Source: Catenovulum sp. 2E275 (GTDB taxonomy: Bacteria; Pseudomonadota; Gammaproteobacteria; Enterobacterales; Alteromonadaceae). Taken from it: a DNA stretch of 64,000 bases. Both the position numbers and the translations under genes were made by a program. The stretch lies in assembly GCF_025515275.1 (NCBI RefSeq), contig NZ_JAOPFU010000009.1, positions 37,836 through 101,835 on the forward strand, given 5' to 3'. The notes beneath the pieces were generated by a model. The model saw nothing but the letters and a program-made list of their open reading frames with translations. It did no database searches and had not been told where the DNA came from. Shown one piece after another: positions 27,024 through 33,451 of this stretch (position 1 is its first letter; every line of letters begins with the position of its first letter).

Positions 27024-27173
27024 ATGGCTAAAGAAAAAAAGAAGATCGATGTGCCTAAAGGCATGAAGTTGATCTTTCGTCGTTATCGAAAAGATCCCAA
27101 GTCAAATCAGCTATTAGATGCACGTCAATATGGTTGTAAAGCTTGGCCTATTTTGGTCCCTGCGAATTCCTAG
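27024..27173 (+). CDS. 49-residue basic small protein
   Basis: The reading frame from ATG 27024 to TAG 27171-27173 encodes a compact basic protein. It begins MAKEKKKIDVPKGMKLIFRR, continues through RKDPKSNQ and LLDARQYGCKAWP, and ends PANS. A good AGGAGC ribosome binding site stands before the ATG (spacing 7). The KGMKLIFRRYRKDPKS...DARxYGxKAWP pattern looks like a conserved small-protein family, but I cannot attach a function. It has many Lys and Arg residues in the first half, suiting nucleic-acid or ribosome binding. It is followed 65 bp later by an 81-residue gene on the same strand. Confidence 0.68.
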   Translation: MAKEKKKIDVPKGMKLIFRRYRKDPKSNQLLDARQYGCKAWPILVPANS

Positions 27174-27238
27174 GCAACACAACGGGCATATTGCTTTGTT
27201 TTTATGCCTTTTTGAAATTAATTATGGAGTCATAAATT

Positions 27239-27484
27239 ATGACAAATTCAAAACAATCATCTAAGTCGTTAGCTTCAAAAGCTGCGTCTACTCTAAAGGA
27301 CCCTTCTGCTTCGAATATACAGAAGTCTCTCGCAGCTTCAGTTTTAAGCCAATCAAGTACAGGTAATCAAACTGGTTCTGAAATGGAGACTAAAGCATCT
27401 GAAGTGATGAAAAGTAGTAAGTATAGTTCTGATACTAAGTCCTTTGCCGCTTCAGTGTTATCTCAGTCAAATAAGGGAAGGTAA
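27239..27484 (+). CDS. 81-residue Ser/Lys/Ala-rich protein with an internal repeat
   Basis: A small hydrophilic protein, rich in Ser, Lys and Ala and lacking aromatic residues apart from one Tyr. Two copies of a short motif occur: KSLAASVLSQS in the middle and KSFAASVLSQS near the C-terminus, with SLASKAASTLKDPSAS ahead of the first. I recall similar small Ser/Ala/Lys-rich proteins on genomic islands, annotated as hypothetical; no function is known to me. The ATG follows TTATGGAGTCATAAATT, giving a GGAG ribosome binding site. A strong 17-bp hairpin follows the stop codon. Confidence 0.7.
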   Translation: MTNSKQSSKSLASKAASTLKDPSASNIQKSLAASVLSQSSTGNQTGSEMETKASEVMKSSKYSSDTKSFAASVLSQSNKGR

Positions 27485-27490
27485 TGAGGT

Positions 27491-27530
27491 TTTGATACTG
27501 TCATACATTTTCTTGTGTGGCAGTGTCAAA
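27491..27530. repeat. 17-bp hairpin after the 81-residue gene
   Basis: TTTGATACTGTCATACA (27491-27507) pairs with TGTGTGGCAGTGTCAAA (27514-27530) over all 17 positions, with three G-U pairs and a 6-nt loop TTTTCT. The G-U pairs mean it is better formed in plus-strand RNA. No T-run follows, so a classical intrinsic terminator is unlikely; it may protect the mRNA 3' end or be an RNA element. Confidence 0.6.
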
Positions 27531-27587
27531 CATCCTGTCATGTGCTGTTTAGAAGAGAGTTTGTTTTCATTTCATATGAGGTAATCA

Positions 27588-28256
27588 GTGAAAAGTTTAT
27601 TAAATCATGCTTCTGTAGTGATTAGCTTAACCTTAGCTGGGATGTATGCGCTGGGGTTGATGTATCATTTAAGTTATTTAAAAGCGTTTGGAATAGAGGA
27701 AACACAATTTCCCTTTTCTATTGATAGAGTTTTCTTCCAAGGTTTTTTAGCTTTTGCCAATTTAACAGCACCTAATATTGGATTTGTGATCATGTGTGCA
27801 GCGGGGGTCTTGATCACCTCATGGGGAGCGTTAATAGTGTTTGAAACAACCAAACGACTTGATATGTTTAAGTCTTTGTTTTCTTCTATTCAAAAGCTAT
27901 TTGTTAGTGAGCCCCAGCAAATACAGTTAAACCAAGCTTTAGAAGGGTTTGCCAATTTCTCAATGAAAGTCTTTAGCTACGTTGTAGCAGGTGTACTTTT
28001 TTATCTTTCTGTTTTGATTGTTCTAGTTGCCGCTGAGCATACAGGTAAGGAAGGTGCACAGCGATATATGGAAAAAATTAATGCTCATGGAGTGCCTATG
28101 GATACTTTACAAGTAATAAATGCAAAGGGAGAGATCCAAGAGTACAAGGGTTATTCAATAATTTGTAATGTTCACCAATGCGCCTATTTTGATGGTAAGA
28201 AATCCACAGTATTCAATCATACAGCTGTAAAGTCTTTACATTCAGAACCACTATAG
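27588..28256 (+). CDS. Unknown membrane protein near the right transposon end
   Basis: A 222-residue protein with a GTG start at 27588 preceded by ATGAGGTAATCA. It has three likely membrane helices: residues 8-30 (VVISLTLAGMYALGLMYHL), about 62-85 (APNIGFVIMCAAGVLITSWG) and about 128-150 (VFSYVVAGVLFYLSVLIVLV). The soluble tail (about 70 residues) contains two cysteines close together (IICNVHQCAYF). No family recognised. Small multi-helix membrane proteins are common effectors in phage-defence cargo, but nothing here proves that. It is the last gene before the right end of the element. Confidence 0.68.
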   Translation: MKSLLNHASVVISLTLAGMYALGLMYHLSYLKAFGIEETQFPFSIDRVFFQGFLAFANLTAPNIGFVIMCAAGVLITSWGALIVFETTKRLDMFKSLFSSIQKLFVSEPQQIQLNQALEGFANFSMKVFSYVVAGVLFYLSVLIVLVAAEHTGKEGAQRYMEKINAHGVPMDTLQVINAKGEIQEYKGYSIICNVHQCAYFDGKKSTVFNHTAVKSLHSEPL

Positions 28257-28504
28257 GCGGATTACGAAACGCTTACACGGTTGATGAAGACGTTTCAACA
28301 GCTAATGTTACAGAGCTACTCTAACGTACAGACACTGTTTTTTATTTATGCTGTTCTTTTCAGTGAAATATAAGCAAACCTTCTTGTAAAATTGTTCATG
28401 TCGTACTTATTTTAGGTATATTGTTTCGTTCAAATGACTATGCTTAATTAAATTAAAGAATTGAAATTTGAATAAAAAATTTCATTTAGATTAGTGAGTT
28501 AAGA
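28257..28504. other. Gene-free stretch before the right-end repeats
   Basis: About 250 bp with no supported gene. TTGTTTCGTTCAAAT at 28421-28435 looks like a decayed TnsB-type site but lacks the GAAGAC core. No clear terminator was found for the preceding gene. Confidence 0.5.
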
Positions 28505-28600
28505 TTGTCTTCGTTGCAATTTAATTTTTCATGTTAAAAAGGGGGGGTTGTAGCAAGGGTTTTAGGCTTACTTTGTCTTCGTTCTATTTATGAGAAATCA
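28505..28600 (-). repeat. Right end of the Tn7-like element with two TnsB-type sites
   Basis: Read inward from the tip on the minus strand: TGATTTCT (8-bp tip, 28600-28593), then CATAAATAGAACGAAGACAA (28592-28573), and farther in TTAAATTGCAACGAAGACAA (28524-28505). Both 20-bp sites share the CGAAGACAA core with the left end but are 68 bp apart, separated by a G-rich stretch (28541-28547 is seven G). Asymmetric spacing between the two ends is also typical of Tn7-like elements, though in Tn7 it is the right-end sites that overlap. Confidence 0.82.
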
Positions 28601-28628
28601 TTAAGTTAATAACTCAGTTTGGACAATA

Positions 28629-28937
28629 ATGAAAAAACTATCAAAAGTACAAATTAAACAGCAAACGGCGGTGATGGCGGCGGTTACCAAATTGGAAGAA
28701 AAAGCATTTAGCGAGTTAACTGGAGTTAAACAAGCTTGGTTTAGTATGGATTACGATGCTTTTCCCGGTTCTTTATTGGTTAGGTTACAGTTTGAAACTG
28801 AACCGGATTTAAACGTGTGTGAGCCAGAATTATTAGCATGGCAAAAATATTTGGCGGGTTTATTGTTTAAAAAAGGGATATTAATTAAAGATATGCGCAG
28901 GCATCTGGTATTTACGCTGGCCGATCCGCAAGATTAA
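28629..28937 (+). CDS. Small conserved hypothetical protein downstream of yhiN and the element
   Basis: A 102-residue soluble protein (MKKLSKVQIKQQTAVMAAVT) that I cannot assign firmly. The central part, AWFSMDYDAFPGSLLVRLQFE, resembles small proteins of marine gammaproteobacteria sometimes labelled Fis-family regulator; no convincing HTH is visible, so I give no function. It starts 28 bp outside the right transposon tip and was probably the neighbour of yhiN before the insertion. The upstream sequence for its promoter is now partly transposon DNA, since only about 28 bp of host DNA remain before the start. Confidence 0.7.
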   Translation: MKKLSKVQIKQQTAVMAAVTKLEEKAFSELTGVKQAWFSMDYDAFPGSLLVRLQFETEPDLNVCEPELLAWQKYLAGLLFKKGILIKDMRRHLVFTLADPQD

Positions 28938-28954
28938 TATTAACAGGAGTGTTT

Positions 28955-29365
28955 ATGTTAAAACGTTTTATAATTAATAACTGGGTTAAATCGGTTTGTT
29001 GGCTCACATTATTAACTCTGGCTGGTTGTACAAGCGCGCCAACACCAATGCAGGATCAAACCCAAGCGCAGGGTTTTAAACAAAATGGTAAAGCCTCGTA
29101 TTATGCGGCGCATTATCATGGTAAAACGACTGCGAGTGGCGAGGCTTTTGATCAAAATAAATTAACTGCGGCGCATCCGGTTTTACCATTTGGCACAAAT
29201 GTTAAAGTGACTAATCAAGCTAATAATCAATCTGTGGTGGTTAAAGTTAATGATCGCGGTCCTTTTGTTTCGGGTAGAGTAATTGATTTAACTAAAACTG
29301 CATTTGGACAAATTGCAGATTTAAACTCAGGTGTGATCAGTGTAACGCTTGAAGTCATAGATTAA
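28955..29365 (+). CDS. RlpA-like septal/peptidoglycan lipoprotein (DPBB domain only)
   Basis: A 136-residue lipoprotein with a double-psi beta-barrel of the RlpA type, a family of lytic transglycosylases or their non-catalytic relatives acting on peptidoglycan. I choose ATG 28955, five bases after an AGGAG ribosome binding site. The signal peptide ends in the lipobox LAGC. The barrel carries the family pattern GKASYYAAHYHGKTTASGE, LTAAHPVLPFGT and VNDRGPFVSGRVIDLT. It is much shorter than E. coli RlpA (362) and has no SPOR domain, so septal targeting by SPOR is not expected. It follows the preceding small gene by 17 bp. Confidence 0.88.
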   Translation: MLKRFIINNWVKSVCWLTLLTLAGCTSAPTPMQDQTQAQGFKQNGKASYYAAHYHGKTTASGEAFDQNKLTAAHPVLPFGTNVKVTNQANNQSVVVKVNDRGPFVSGRVIDLTKTAFGQIADLNSGVISVTLEVID

Positions 29366-29454
29366 GCCTAAAATAACCAAGCTAAAATAAAAACTAAGCT
29401 CAATACAGAAAAGCATTTAACAAGAAATAATGAAAGAAATAAGGGGATAAATAG

Positions 29455-30375
29455 ATGAATTCAACAGTCTCAAATTTTATTAAAGAAGAAGATAATCATA
29501 ATATTTGGCTAGCACCAGCAGCTTCTCAACATACAGAGTTTACGGATTATGGTATTACCCCAACAGTGCTTGAGTCAGAAGCCGCAGTGGGTCAGGCCAT
29601 GTTAAACGAGTTATTTGAAACGGCAGCAGCAAAAAGTGGCGATATTAATATTGCGCTTTTAGGTGGCCGTGGAGCTCAAGAATTACACCGTTTATTAGGC
29701 GAAATTGCTAAGTCGTCAGAGCATGACGCACTACTTGGTCGGTTAAATGTATTCACTCAGGATGCATTAGCGCCAATGGGAATGAATAACTGTTTAAGTT
29801 TTGTCAGAGATTTTGAACGAATTTTAGGCGATGCATTTTTCCAAAAAATTAAAAGTTTTACCCCTATGCAAACCGATACTCAGGATTTAGAAGCAGGTTT
29901 GATTAATTATTTAAATAAGCTTGAATCTTTAGGTGGTCTAGATATCTTTTTTATTGGCCACGGGCCAGAAGAAAATGCAGCATCCCACCTTGCTTATATT
30001 AAACCGTTTTCTGGCGCAAAAGCTGCCCATGTTGCTGGATTAATTCCAATTTCAAGCAGCATTTTAGAGCATCACATTAGTAAATTTAAAGCGGGTGGCA
30101 GCGTGATTAACGAGCAAGATGAGCAAGAGTGTAGGGCGGCTAAGTTTATTTTAACCTTGGGACCTGCGGCTATTTTGCAAGCTAAAAAAGTCGTTCAGTC
30201 TGTGGTTGATGCAGATTCTGCTCCGGCTAAAGTGAAAACTTATGCAAATGTATTAAATACCGAGCTAAGTTCAAATCAAGCTGAATTAATGGCTCAGTTA
30301 AATGCAAACCCCGGCCTTTGGATTAGATTGCACTCTAATACCAAATCTTTTGTATTGCCTAATTTAGGGTTATAG
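29455..30375 (+). CDS. NagB/RpiA-superfamily sugar-phosphate isomerase-like protein
   Basis: A 306-residue cytosolic protein resembling the glucosamine-6-phosphate deaminase/6-phosphogluconolactonase superfamily. Supporting segments are INIALLGGRGAQELHRLL (substrate-phosphate loop-like, about residues 64-81), DIFFIGHGPEENAASHLA (about 162-179, where NagB has G-x-G-x-DGH) and KFILTLGPAAILQAKKVV (about 229-246, like the late NagB motif). The DGH triad of true NagB is replaced by GHGPEEN, so the reaction may differ or be lost. It is not next to chitin or GlcNAc genes. A Crp/Fnr-type regulator starts 4 bp after its stop codon, perhaps in one operon. Confidence 0.65.
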   Translation: MNSTVSNFIKEEDNHNIWLAPAASQHTEFTDYGITPTVLESEAAVGQAMLNELFETAAAKSGDINIALLGGRGAQELHRLLGEIAKSSEHDALLGRLNVFTQDALAPMGMNNCLSFVRDFERILGDAFFQKIKSFTPMQTDTQDLEAGLINYLNKLESLGGLDIFFIGHGPEENAASHLAYIKPFSGAKAAHVAGLIPISSSILEHHISKFKAGGSVINEQDEQECRAAKFILTLGPAAILQAKKVVQSVVDADSAPAKVKTYANVLNTELSSNQAELMAQLNANPGLWIRLHSNTKSFVLPNLGL

Positions 30376-30378
30376 CTT

Positions 30379-30957
30379 TTGCAAAGCTTTGATTTTTTAA
30401 AGCGAATTCTTAGCCGTTATGAGAAACTTCCGGAAAAAAGTTGGCTATCGTATTTAACTTGTTGTTCATTCAAACAATTAAATAAAGGTGATATTTTATA
30501 TTCATTGGGTGAACAACCAAAAAGCTTTGCTTTTTTAAATAAAGGTTTAATGCGAGCTTATGTTATTGATGATAAAGGCAACGAGTTTAATAAAAACTTT
30601 TTTGCTGAGGGGCGTTTTCCCGGTTGTATGACCGCGCTATTGACCCAAACCCCGAGTTTTATTGAAATTCAAGCTCTTGAGCAGTGCGATATTATTGAAA
30701 TTAATTTCAAACGCTTTCGTAAATTGCTTTTAAATGATCCAGCGCTTATGCGTTTGCATATTAGCTATTTAGAAACACATTGGTTGCTAGAAAAAGAGCC
30801 TAAAGAAATTGGCTATTTACAAAATGAAGCTAAGCAAAGGTATCGGGTATTTTTAGAGGATTATGCAGGTATTGCTACTCGACTATCTCAATATCATATT
30901 GCTGGTTATTTAGGGATAACACCAACACAATTAAGCAGGATTAAAAAACAAATATAA
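30379..30957 (+). CDS. Crp/Fnr-family transcription regulator
   Basis: A 192-residue regulator with an N-terminal cyclic-nucleotide-binding-like domain (about residues 15-115: FKQLNKGDILYSLGEQPKS, AFLNKGLMRAYVIDDKGNE) and a C-terminal HTH (LSQYHIAGYLGITPTQLSRI). It lacks the N-terminal cysteines of FNR, so it is not an Fe-S oxygen sensor, and the cAMP-contacting Arg-Ser of CRP is not evident. The start is TTG at 30379. It lies between the NagB-like gene (4 bp) and a nitroreductase gene (about 80 bp) and may regulate the downstream nitroreductase, transporter and acetyltransferase cluster. Confidence 0.85.
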   Translation: MQSFDFLKRILSRYEKLPEKSWLSYLTCCSFKQLNKGDILYSLGEQPKSFAFLNKGLMRAYVIDDKGNEFNKNFFAEGRFPGCMTALLTQTPSFIEIQALEQCDIIEINFKRFRKLLLNDPALMRLHISYLETHWLLEKEPKEIGYLQNEAKQRYRVFLEDYAGIATRLSQYHIAGYLGITPTQLSRIKKQI

Positions 30958-31036
30958 ATTTTATATTTATCAACATATGTAAATGAAAGTGTGGTGGCAA
31001 CATTTTAAATTAATGATATTGATAAAGGAGAAAACA

Positions 31037-31663
31037 ATGTCATTAATTGAATCACTCAACTGGCGTTATGCCGTAAAAACATTTAATCGAAAAAAATTAC
31101 CTCTTTCCCAGCTTAATTATCTCATTGAAAGTATTCGTTTATCACCGAGTGCATTTGGGTTGCAACCTTTTAAGTTATTTATTGTCGAATCAGATAGGTT
31201 AAAAGGTCAATTAACAGCAGCTTGTTTTGAGCAACCTCAAATTTTGTCATGTTCACATTTGTTCATTTTTGCTGCTCAAACCTCCATTGCAGAAGACGAT
31301 ATTTCACTTTACATCAAAGAGCTTGCTCATACTCAACAAATCAGTGAATCAAGTTTAAATAGTTATAAACAGCAGATTATTCAGAGTTTATTGGGATTAC
31401 CTCAAGAGCAGCAACAGAAGATTGCACAAGAACAATGTTTTATTGCGTTAGGCACTTTATTAGCGGCTGCGGCAATTAAGAGAATTGATGCTTGTCCAAT
31501 GACGGGGTTTAATGTAGATGAACTTAATCAGATTTTGACATTACCAGAACAAAACCTGACTTCTGTCGTTTTATGCCCTCTTGGCTTTAGAGCTGAAACT
31601 GATCATACCGCACATAGGCAAAAACACCGGAAGTCAAAACTGGATTTAGTGGTGAACTTATGA
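31037..31663 (+). CDS. NfsB-like NAD(P)H nitroreductase
   Basis: An FMN-dependent oxidoreductase of the oxygen-insensitive nitroreductase family, 208 residues, cytosolic. I choose ATG 31037 because a strong AAAGGAG lies 6 bp upstream and the protein then begins MSLIESLNWRYAVKTFNRKK, the canonical NfsB start; an ATG 54 bp further up adds an unlike tail. RLSPSAFGLQPFKLFIVES carries the FMN-contacting SxxxxQPW/F region, and ALGTLLAAAAIKRIDACPMTGF is the second family motif. The physiological substrate is unknown. The stop codon overlaps the next gene by 4 bp. Confidence 0.9.
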   Translation: MSLIESLNWRYAVKTFNRKKLPLSQLNYLIESIRLSPSAFGLQPFKLFIVESDRLKGQLTAACFEQPQILSCSHLFIFAAQTSIAEDDISLYIKELAHTQQISESSLNSYKQQIIQSLLGLPQEQQQKIAQEQCFIALGTLLAAAAIKRIDACPMTGFNVDELNQILTLPEQNLTSVVLCPLGFRAETDHTAHRQKHRKSKLDLVVNL

Positions 31664-32100
31664 GTGGATTCGCCTTGTTAGCTATTTTTTCTGGTGCGTG
31701 TATTGCAATTCAGGCTGCAATGAATGCTGAATTAGGTGTAGCGCTTAATAGCAGTTTAAAAGCCACCTGTTATGCATTTTTAACCAGTTCTTTATTAGTC
31801 GGATTATTATTACTCGGACTAAATCAACCACTACCAAACGATGTAATCAGTAAAGTACCTTGGTATTCATGGTTTTCATTTGTGTTTAGTGTGGTTGGAG
31901 TGGGTAGTTTATATTATTTAATCCCCAAAATGGGCGTTGCTAATTTAATGAGTTATGCGTTAACTGGACAGGTGATACTAGCTATGATCATTAGCCATTA
32001 TGGACTCTTTTCTAGCCCAATAAAAATGGTAAATATAAGTAAGCTGATAGGTGCTATGTTTATGATTTTTGGGATAATGTTAATTAATAGGGGTGAGTAG
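31660..32100 (+). CDS. YdcZ-type small membrane transporter (DMT superfamily)
   Basis: A 146-residue inner-membrane protein with about five hydrophobic helices, resembling the YdcZ/DUF606 half-size members of the drug/metabolite transporter superfamily. AIFSGACIAIQAAMNAELG near the N-terminus is a typical feature of the family. Half-size members often work as dimers. ATG overlaps the nitroreductase stop codon (ATGA), so they are likely translated together. The substrate is unknown. Its pairing with a nitroreductase, a GNAT acetyltransferase and a Crp-type regulator suggests a detoxification or export unit, which is an inference. Confidence 0.8.
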   Translation: MSGFALLAIFSGACIAIQAAMNAELGVALNSSLKATCYAFLTSSLLVGLLLLGLNQPLPNDVISKVPWYSWFSFVFSVVGVGSLYYLIPKMGVANLMSYALTGQVILAMIISHYGLFSSPIKMVNISKLIGAMFMIFGIMLINRGE

Positions 32101-32103
32101 ATA

Positions 32104-32787
32104 ATGGACCAATTACAGAAAAACTTAAATAATTTACACCATTTCTGGCTAACGCTTGGTGGTCAATTTAAAAATGGTCATTTTGAACAGGAGATTTGGC
32201 CGAATCATTTCTGGTTAAAAGACTATTCACTGCTTGATGCCCATAAAATACAACAACGTGCTAACTTACACAAAAAGATCGTTTTGGCGACTATCGAAAA
32301 GCCCTGTTTTGATGCAGAAAATACTAAACAATCTGTTAGTCTAGAAATTATGAATTTAGGATTGGATCGCAACATTAATTTTTCGGGATTTTGTCCTGAT
32401 GTTAAACAATTAACCGATCTTCACTTAATTCAAAATTGGGTCGATACATGTAGCAAAGCATTTGGTTATCAAATTGATATAGTTGCAATTAAAAACTTAT
32501 TAAATAACCCCAATGCTCGATTATTTGCGTACTTAGATAAAGGTTTTATTGCTGGTACGGCCATTAGTTATCAAACTGGTGACGTATTAGGTTTGCATCA
32601 GGTAGGGGTTCATCCCAACTATCAGGGAATGGGAATTGCCAAAAAAATGATGAGCCACATCTTGGCAGAATTAAAACTACCAGACATTAAACAGGTAAGC
32701 TTACAAGCATCAAAGGCGGGATTGAAACTTTATCAACAATTAGGGTTTATTTCTTTAGCTACGCTATATAAAGTACAGCTTCAGTAA
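32104..32787 (+). CDS. GNAT-family N-acetyltransferase
   Basis: A 227-residue protein whose C-terminal 110 residues form a GNAT fold: GTAISYQTGDVLGLHQVGVHPNYQGMGIAKKMM is the strand-4 and acetyl-CoA pyrophosphate loop, with Q-G-M-G-I-A as the Q/R-x-x-G-x-A motif (about residues 179-184). LYQQLGFISLATLYKV near the C-terminus is the last strand pair. The N-terminal half is a less conserved extension. The acceptor substrate cannot be deduced. It begins 3 bp after the transporter stop codon, so it is part of the same operon. Confidence 0.87.
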   Translation: MDQLQKNLNNLHHFWLTLGGQFKNGHFEQEIWPNHFWLKDYSLLDAHKIQQRANLHKKIVLATIEKPCFDAENTKQSVSLEIMNLGLDRNINFSGFCPDVKQLTDLHLIQNWVDTCSKAFGYQIDIVAIKNLLNNPNARLFAYLDKGFIAGTAISYQTGDVLGLHQVGVHPNYQGMGIAKKMMSHILAELKLPDIKQVSLQASKAGLKLYQQLGFISLATLYKVQLQ

Positions 32788-32827
32788 AAAATAACAGGCA
32801 TTAATTGCCTGTTATTAAGATTAAAAA

Positions 32828-33157
32828 TTAAAAATGCTCACCATTTTCGTAATAATTATCACCGGCTAACTGAGTAAAAGTCACGGTAATATCTTGCTCA
32901 GGGTAATATGCTTTTAAGCGTTTATTTAAATGCTCGGCAAACTGGTTTTGCAATACTTGGCTACGGGCAAACCAGTGTACTTCAACGTAAGCTTCTCCAG
33001 CTGTTTTTTTTCCTGAGCGGTAAAACTGGCTTTGCATGACTTGCATTGTGAAATAATCGACCGGACAGTCAATTATCTGCGCCAGTTCTTCGGCTAATGA
33101 CTCAGATAAAACTTCAACAACATTTTCTTCTACTGCAAAAAACCTTAAATGTGGCAT
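32828..33157 (-). CDS. DUF1904 family protein (tautomerase-like)
   Basis: A 109-residue cytosolic protein beginning MPHLRFFAVEENVVEVLS. The N-terminal Met-Pro-His-Leu-Arg start and size fit DUF1904, a family related in fold to 4-oxalocrotonate tautomerase where Pro-2 can be catalytic. Other segments are VEVHWFARSQVLQNQ and ITVTFTQLAGDNYYENGEHF. Function unknown. It is convergent with the acetyltransferase gene; 40 bp separate them, including a short CAGGCA...TGCCTG stem at 32795-32810 that may end the upstream operon. Confidence 0.82.
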   Translation of the reverse strand: MPHLRFFAVEENVVEVLSESLAEELAQIIDCPVDYFTMQVMQSQFYRSGKKTAGEAYVEVHWFARSQVLQNQFAEHLNKRLKAYYPEQDITVTFTQLAGDNYYENGEHF

Positions 33158-33336
33158 GTGTATATCTCTTAAATTTTGGAGGCAAGATTATAGCTCGCTT
33201 TGTTTCGTTGTAGATTAATATTTTATGGCTGAATAACTAATTAAATTTGGATAACAAACCGGGTTTAAAAAAGAATTAAATTAAAGTGCTAAAAATTTAG
33301 GGTAACTGCTAACCTGAGTAGAATGAATAAAAAAAA

Positions 33337-33351
33337 TGAGAATAATTTTTA
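33337..33351 (+). promoter_or_regulatory. Fur-box-like site upstream of the PepSY gene
   Basis: TGAGAATAATTTTTA matches the 7-1-7 Fur pattern TGATAATnATTATCA at 11 of 14 positions. It lies about 100 bp before the start at 33452, in a 294-bp gap (33158-33451) otherwise without a gene. Iron-repressed expression of the PepSY-DUF3649-DUF3325 cluster is inferred. Confidence 0.6.
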
Positions 33352-33451
33352 TTTTAAACCCGTTTCATGCTTTAATACGCGTTTTATTTTTGCCCCTGAT
33401 CACTTTACTAAAAGCGTATCGGGCAATTAAGTGGAGTAAATTTAACACATT

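Larger units (their letters stand above)
7263..28600. mobile_element. Tn7-like transposon (about 21.3 kb) inserted behind yhiN
   Basis: The element is defined by symmetrical ends and a tnsABC-tniQ-tniQ core. Both ends begin 5'-TGATTT and have an 8-bp tip followed by a 20-bp TnsB-type repeat (7271-7290 at the left, reverse complement of 28573-28592 at the right). This is the same arrangement as in Tn7, where the first TnsB site also starts at base 9. Over the outer 33 bases, counting five flanking bases, the two ends match at 26 positions. Left cargo is a type I restriction system with PrrC; right cargo is mostly unassigned. A perfect 5-bp target duplication is missing: the left flank is TTTAA and the right flank TTAAG, compatible with loss of one T from a TTTAA copy. 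The core genes and end repeats are seen directly; the exact end bases are inferred. Confidence 0.88.

Noticed and set aside
28421..28435. TTGTTTCGTTCAAAT as a third right-end TnsB site
   Set aside because: It lacks the GAAGAC core shared by all five good sites; a chance or decayed copy is as likely.
7263..28600. CRISPR array or guide-RNA-directed targeting
   Set aside because: No regularly spaced repeats with unique spacers and no cas-like genes were seen in the element.
7259..28604. TTAA at both borders as a piggyBac-like 4-bp target duplication
   Set aside because: The transposase is a TnsB-type DDE enzyme, which makes 5-bp duplications; the TTAA match is better explained by a TTTAA copy that lost a base.
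7238..28625. TGTC at 7238 and GACA at 28622-28625, at equal distance from the repeats, as possible TGT...ACA transposon tips
   Set aside because: The left one lies inside the conserved C-terminus of the yhiN product, the intervening 20 bases do not match well, and no target duplication fits. The TGATTT tips at 7263 and 28600 give the Tn7-like 8-bp spacing.
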